The translations under genes were made by a program, and so were the position numbers. A stretch of DNA of 16,309 nt from an uncultured Eubacteriales bacterium. GTDB lineage: Bacteria > Bacillota > Clostridia > Oscillospirales > Oscillospiraceae. The stretch lies in assembly GCA_900320765.1 (NCBI GenBank), contig ONTN01000013.1, positions 1-16,309 of the forward strand, read 5' to 3'. This document shows positions 14,448 to 16,309 of the stretch, one piece after another; position 1 is the stretch's first letter, and each line of letters starts with the position of its first letter. Under the pieces are notes generated by a model. The model searched no databases. It had not been told where the DNA came from and saw nothing but the letters and a program-made list of their open reading frames with translations.

Positions 14448-14972
14448 ATGGAAGAAGAAAAGGGCAATTTCCGCGGAAAGCTGTTCGGCGGCTTTAATAG
14501 AAACGACGTTATAAACTACATCGAGTCGGCGGCCGCTCAGTTCAACGCGACTGAAAAGGAGCGCGACGACCTTGCCGAGGAGAAAGAAAGGCTCATTGAG
14601 GAGCTTGACGAGCTGAAATGCGAGCTTGTGGCACAGAAGGAGAGCGCAGAGGCCGAGCTCAAGGCGCTTTCCGACGAGAAGGATGGGGTCATCCTTGAGC
14701 TTCGCCGCGAGAATGCGCGACTGCTTGAGGATATTGAAAAGGAGCGCGCCAGGACCTTTGACCGCCGATCCGAGGAACTCAACTCCGCCGCCGAGGCCGT
14801 CGACGAGCTTATAAAGCGATGCGGGGATATCAAGGCCGATATGGCGGTCAACGTGACAAACACACGCCGCAGGATTTTGGACGATCTCGAGAGCGTTGAG
14901 AATGTCGCGGGCGAGCTTGAGAAGAGGCTCAATAAGCTCCGCGCCAACATCGATGAGCTGAGGGCCGAATAA
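14448..14972 (+). CDS. DivIVA-like coiled-coil protein
   Basis: 174 residues, very rich in E, K, R, L and A. The N-terminal FRGKLFGGFNRNDVINYIES resembles the start of DivIVA/GpsB-type proteins (a G-[FY]-N/D-x-x-DV-x-x-Y/F-[IL] pattern), which bind curved membrane and recruit division or wall-growth factors. From about residue 35 to the end there is almost unbroken heptad-like coiled coil, with a short break near 120-140 (CGDIKADMAVNVTNTRRR). No membrane segment or signal. AAAGGAG precedes ATG by about 10 bases. The stop TAA overlaps the next start by one base (TAATG), so translation of the fumarase subunit is probably coupled. The domain call is from pattern only; the role in the cell is not known. 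Confidence 0.7.
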   Translation: MEEEKGNFRGKLFGGFNRNDVINYIESAAAQFNATEKERDDLAEEKERLIEELDELKCELVAQKESAEAELKALSDEKDGVILELRRENARLLEDIEKERARTFDRRSEELNSAAEAVDELIKRCGDIKADMAVNVTNTRRRILDDLESVENVAGELEKRLNKLRANIDELRAE

Positions 14973-15502
14973 TGTCCGAATTTCACCTTAACGCCTCGGA
15001 GCTGCACGAACGCGCATCTGAGCTCCACGCTTCAGACCGCGTTTTCCTCTCCGGAACGATCTACACCGCAAGGGACCAGGCGCATATGGCTCTGTTCCGG
15101 CTCTTGGACAGCGGCTCAACCCTGCCGCTCGATATCAGAGGGGCTGTGATCTACTACGCCGGGCCGACGCCCGGCCGCGGCGAGATGCCGACCCTCGCCT
15201 GCGGGCCGACCACTTCGAGCCGAATGGATAAGTTCACCCCGCGCCTTTTGGAGCTTGGCCTTGCCGCGATGATCGGAAAGGGGCCTCGCTCGGAGAGCGT
15301 GCGCGAGGCTATTGTTAATAACAAAGCCATCTACCTCTGTGCCACTGGCGGAGCCGGGGCTCTCATTGCCAAGAGTATCGTAAAGATGGAGGAGATCGCC
15401 TTTAGTGAGCTCGGCTGCGAATCCTTAAAGCGGCTTGAGGTGCGCGATATGCCGCTTATTGTAGGCATAGACGCTCACGGCGGCAATATATTTGCGAGAT
15501 AA
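14972..15502 (+). CDS. Class I fumarate hydratase / tartrate dehydratase beta subunit
   Basis: Beta half of the iron-sulfur hydro-lyase that interconverts fumarate and malate (or dehydrates tartrate). 176 residues, full length for the beta subunit. Recognisable segments: VFLSGTIYTARDQAH near 24-38, RGAVIYYAGPTP, the substrate-binding GPTTSSRMDKFTPRLLELGL (about 78-97), MIGKGPRSE, then AIYLCATGGAGALIAKSI and RLEVRDMPLIVGIDAHGGN. The cluster cysteines normally reside in the alpha subunit of about 280 residues, usually encoded just upstream; here the upstream gene is instead the DivIVA-like protein, and no alpha is in the window. Either alpha is elsewhere in the genome, or this subunit has another partner. 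No separate ribosome binding site is obvious beyond the preceding GAGG (GATGAGCTGAGG region). Confidence 0.92.
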   Translation: MSEFHLNASELHERASELHASDRVFLSGTIYTARDQAHMALFRLLDSGSTLPLDIRGAVIYYAGPTPGRGEMPTLACGPTTSSRMDKFTPRLLELGLAAMIGKGPRSESVREAIVNNKAIYLCATGGAGALIAKSIVKMEEIAFSELGCESLKRLEVRDMPLIVGIDAHGGNIFAR

Positions 15503-15503
15503 A

Positions 15504-15533
15504 AAACGAGGAAGCCGTTCGGCTTCCTCGTTT
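15504..15533. terminator. Shared terminator between fumarase beta and glgA
   Basis: AAACGAGGAAGCC and GGCTTCCTCGTTT form a perfect 13-bp stem with a 4-base loop GTTC, between the two convergent stop codons. It carries T/A runs on both sides and so can work in both directions. Confidence 0.93.
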
Positions 15534-15539
15534 GATTCT

Positions 15540-16309
15540 TTATTCAGTCTTTTTCCTTGAGGTGGATTTCTTCGCCGCAGGCTTCTTAGCCGCAGGCTTC
15601 TCCTCTGCCTTCGGCTCTTCCTTCACGGGCTCCGCCTTCGGCTCCTCCTTCTTCGCGGCAGGCTTTTTCGTTGCAGGCTTCTCCTCCGCCTTCGGCTCTT
15701 CTTTCACGGGCTCCGCCTTCGGCTCCTCCTTTTTGGGGGCGGCCTTCTTCGCGGCAGGCTTTTTAGTCGCAGGCTTCTCCTCTGCCTTCGGCTCTTCCTT
15801 CACGGGCTCCGCCTTCGGCTCCTCCTTCTTGGTGGCGGCCTTCTTCGCAGCAGGCTTTTTCGCTGCCGGCTTCTTAGCCACGGGCTTGGGCTTGGGCTCG
15901 GGTTCAGGAGCAGGCTCGGGCTCGGGAGCGGGCTCAGGCTCGGGAGCAGGCTCAGGCTCGGGAGCGGGCTCAGGCTCGGGAGCAGGCTCGGGCTCGGGTG
16001 CAGGCTCGGGCTCGGGTGCGGGCTCGGGCTCGGGTGCGGGCTCAGGTTCGGGAGCAGGCTCAGGTTCGGGGGCGGGCTCAGGCTCGGGTGCGGGTTCAGG
16101 CTCGGGTGCGGGTTCCGGTTCGGGATCAGGCCACTCGACCTCGGGATGGAGTCTGAGATAGATGGCGTAGTATTCCTTCGCCGCCTTTGCCCAGCTGAAA
16201 TCAGCCTGCATGGCGTGGTCCATAAGCATATTCCAGTGATATTTGTCAAGCCAGAAGAGGTCGACGGCATTCTTTACGGTAAAGAGCATCTCGTGCGCAT
16301 TGTAGTTCG
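15540..16309 (-). CDS. glgA: Glycogen synthase C-terminal part with long repetitive tail; 5' part outside window
   Basis: The frame enters from the right edge. The first 59 visible residues (NYNAHEMLFTVKNAVDL, then MDHAMQADFSWAKAAKEYYAIY) match the end of bacterial glycogen/starch synthase (GT5, ADP-glucose-dependent), whose usual ending is NYNAHDML...AM..DFSW..SA.EY..LY. The normal enzyme would stop a few residues after this. Here the frame runs on for 196 residues: 12 units of EPEPAP, then KPKPVAKK, then three copies of a Lys/Ala/Pro/Glu unit (KKPAAKK...EEPKAEPVKEEPKAEEKP), ending KKSTSRKKTE. The tail is low-complexity, acidic-proline first and Lys-rich last, without membrane or sorting signals. 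A start at ATG 16289 is only an internal Met. Family call rests on the short visible part; the tail is read directly. Confidence 0.82.
   Translation of the reverse strand, partial: NYNAHEMLFTVKNAVDLFWLDKYHWNMLMDHAMQADFSWAKAAKEYYAIYLRLHPEVEWPDPEPEPAPEPEPAPEPEPAPEPEPAPEPEPAPEPEPAPEPEPAPEPEPAPEPEPAPEPEPAPEPEPAPEPEPAPEPEPKPKPVAKKPAAKKPAAKKAATKKEEPKAEPVKEEPKAEEKPATKKPAAKKAAPKKEEPKAEPVKEEPKAEEKPATKKPAAKKEEPKAEPVKEEPKAEEKPAAKKPAAKKSTSRKKTE
15588..15860 (-). repeat. Three long repeats coding the Lys-rich part of the GlgA tail
   Basis: Two 96-bp units (15765-15860 and 15669-15764) and one 81-bp unit (15588-15668) that lacks five codons. Each encodes KKPAAKK (AATKK or AAPKK) EEPKAEPVKEEPKAEEKPA. They are nearly identical in DNA, suggesting recent duplication or ongoing homogenisation. 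Confidence 0.88.
15895..16128 (-). repeat. 18-bp tandem array coding EPEPAP in the GlgA tail
   Basis: Twelve full 18-base units of the form GGCTCGGGCTCGGGAGCG (plus-strand sense) with a decayed thirteenth. Differences fall mainly at synonymous positions (A/G and T/C changes), so the Glu-Pro-Glu-Pro-Ala-Pro pattern is unbroken. Confidence 0.92.

Noticed and set aside
15895..16128. CRISPR-like tandem array
   Set aside because: Units are 18 bp, directly adjacent with no spacers, and lie in frame inside a coding sequence.
15543..16130. TonB-like periplasmic protein
   Set aside because: Glu-Pro followed by Lys-Pro recalls TonB, but there is no N-terminal membrane anchor or TonB C-terminal domain and the upstream part is GlgA.
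15532..16161. Plus-strand 209-residue Gly/Ser/Ala/Phe repeat ORF
   Set aside because: It is the antisense reading of the GlgA tail repeats, overlaps the terminator, and has no binding site.

Overview
The window looks like a chromosomal piece of a gut-type Clostridia bacterium (Oscillospiraceae/Ruminococcaceae-like). Pointers are moderately high G+C with A/T-rich Bacillota-type promoters and strong AGGAGG-type ribosome binding sites, lipoproteins of the solute-binding type with an extra N-terminal domain, a folT gene behind a tetrahydrofolate riboswitch, a short pyruvate kinase, and a surface protein ending in an NPDTG sorting-like signal. The assignment is inferred from gene types; no database was searched. 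About 550 bases at the left edge look foreign (Bacteroidota-like) and probably reflect a misassembly.

Layout, left to right. 1-1767 (-): an open frame whose N-terminal 405 residues are a solute-binding lipoprotein and whose remainder (about 1-553) reads like a Bacteroidota AsmA-type protein. 1815-2534 (-): Sir2-type NAD-dependent deacylase with its own promoter, 47 bp ahead of the lipoprotein gene. 2678-5266 (-): an intact paralogue of the first lipoprotein. 5391-6902 (-): IMP dehydrogenase closely resembling the Tritrichomonas foetus type. 6989-7817/7819 (-): OGG1-type 8-oxoguanine glycosylase. A divergent promoter region follows, then a THF riboswitch and folT (+), then pyruvate kinase (+). 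10232-13735 (-): a 1167-residue secreted, repeat-built surface protein convergent with pyk. 13742-14447: a gene-poor stretch packed with hairpins, a tRNA-Arg(CCG) gene and a 162-bp element with inverted terminal repeats. 14448-15502 (+): a two-gene unit of a DivIVA-like coiled-coil protein and a class I fumarase beta subunit, overlapping by one base. 15540-16309 (-): the C-terminal end of glycogen synthase carrying a 196-residue repetitive tail.

Most genes are single units with clear -35/-10 boxes at 17-bp spacing and strong hairpin terminators, several shared by convergent genes. The genes do not form one pathway: central metabolism (pyk, fumarase beta, glgA, guaB), folate uptake, DNA repair, solute uptake and cell surface are mixed. 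The points most worth checking are the glycogen synthase tail, the lipoprotein/Bacteroidota junction, the orphan fumarase beta subunit coupled to a coiled-coil protein, and the structured intergenic elements around the tRNA.
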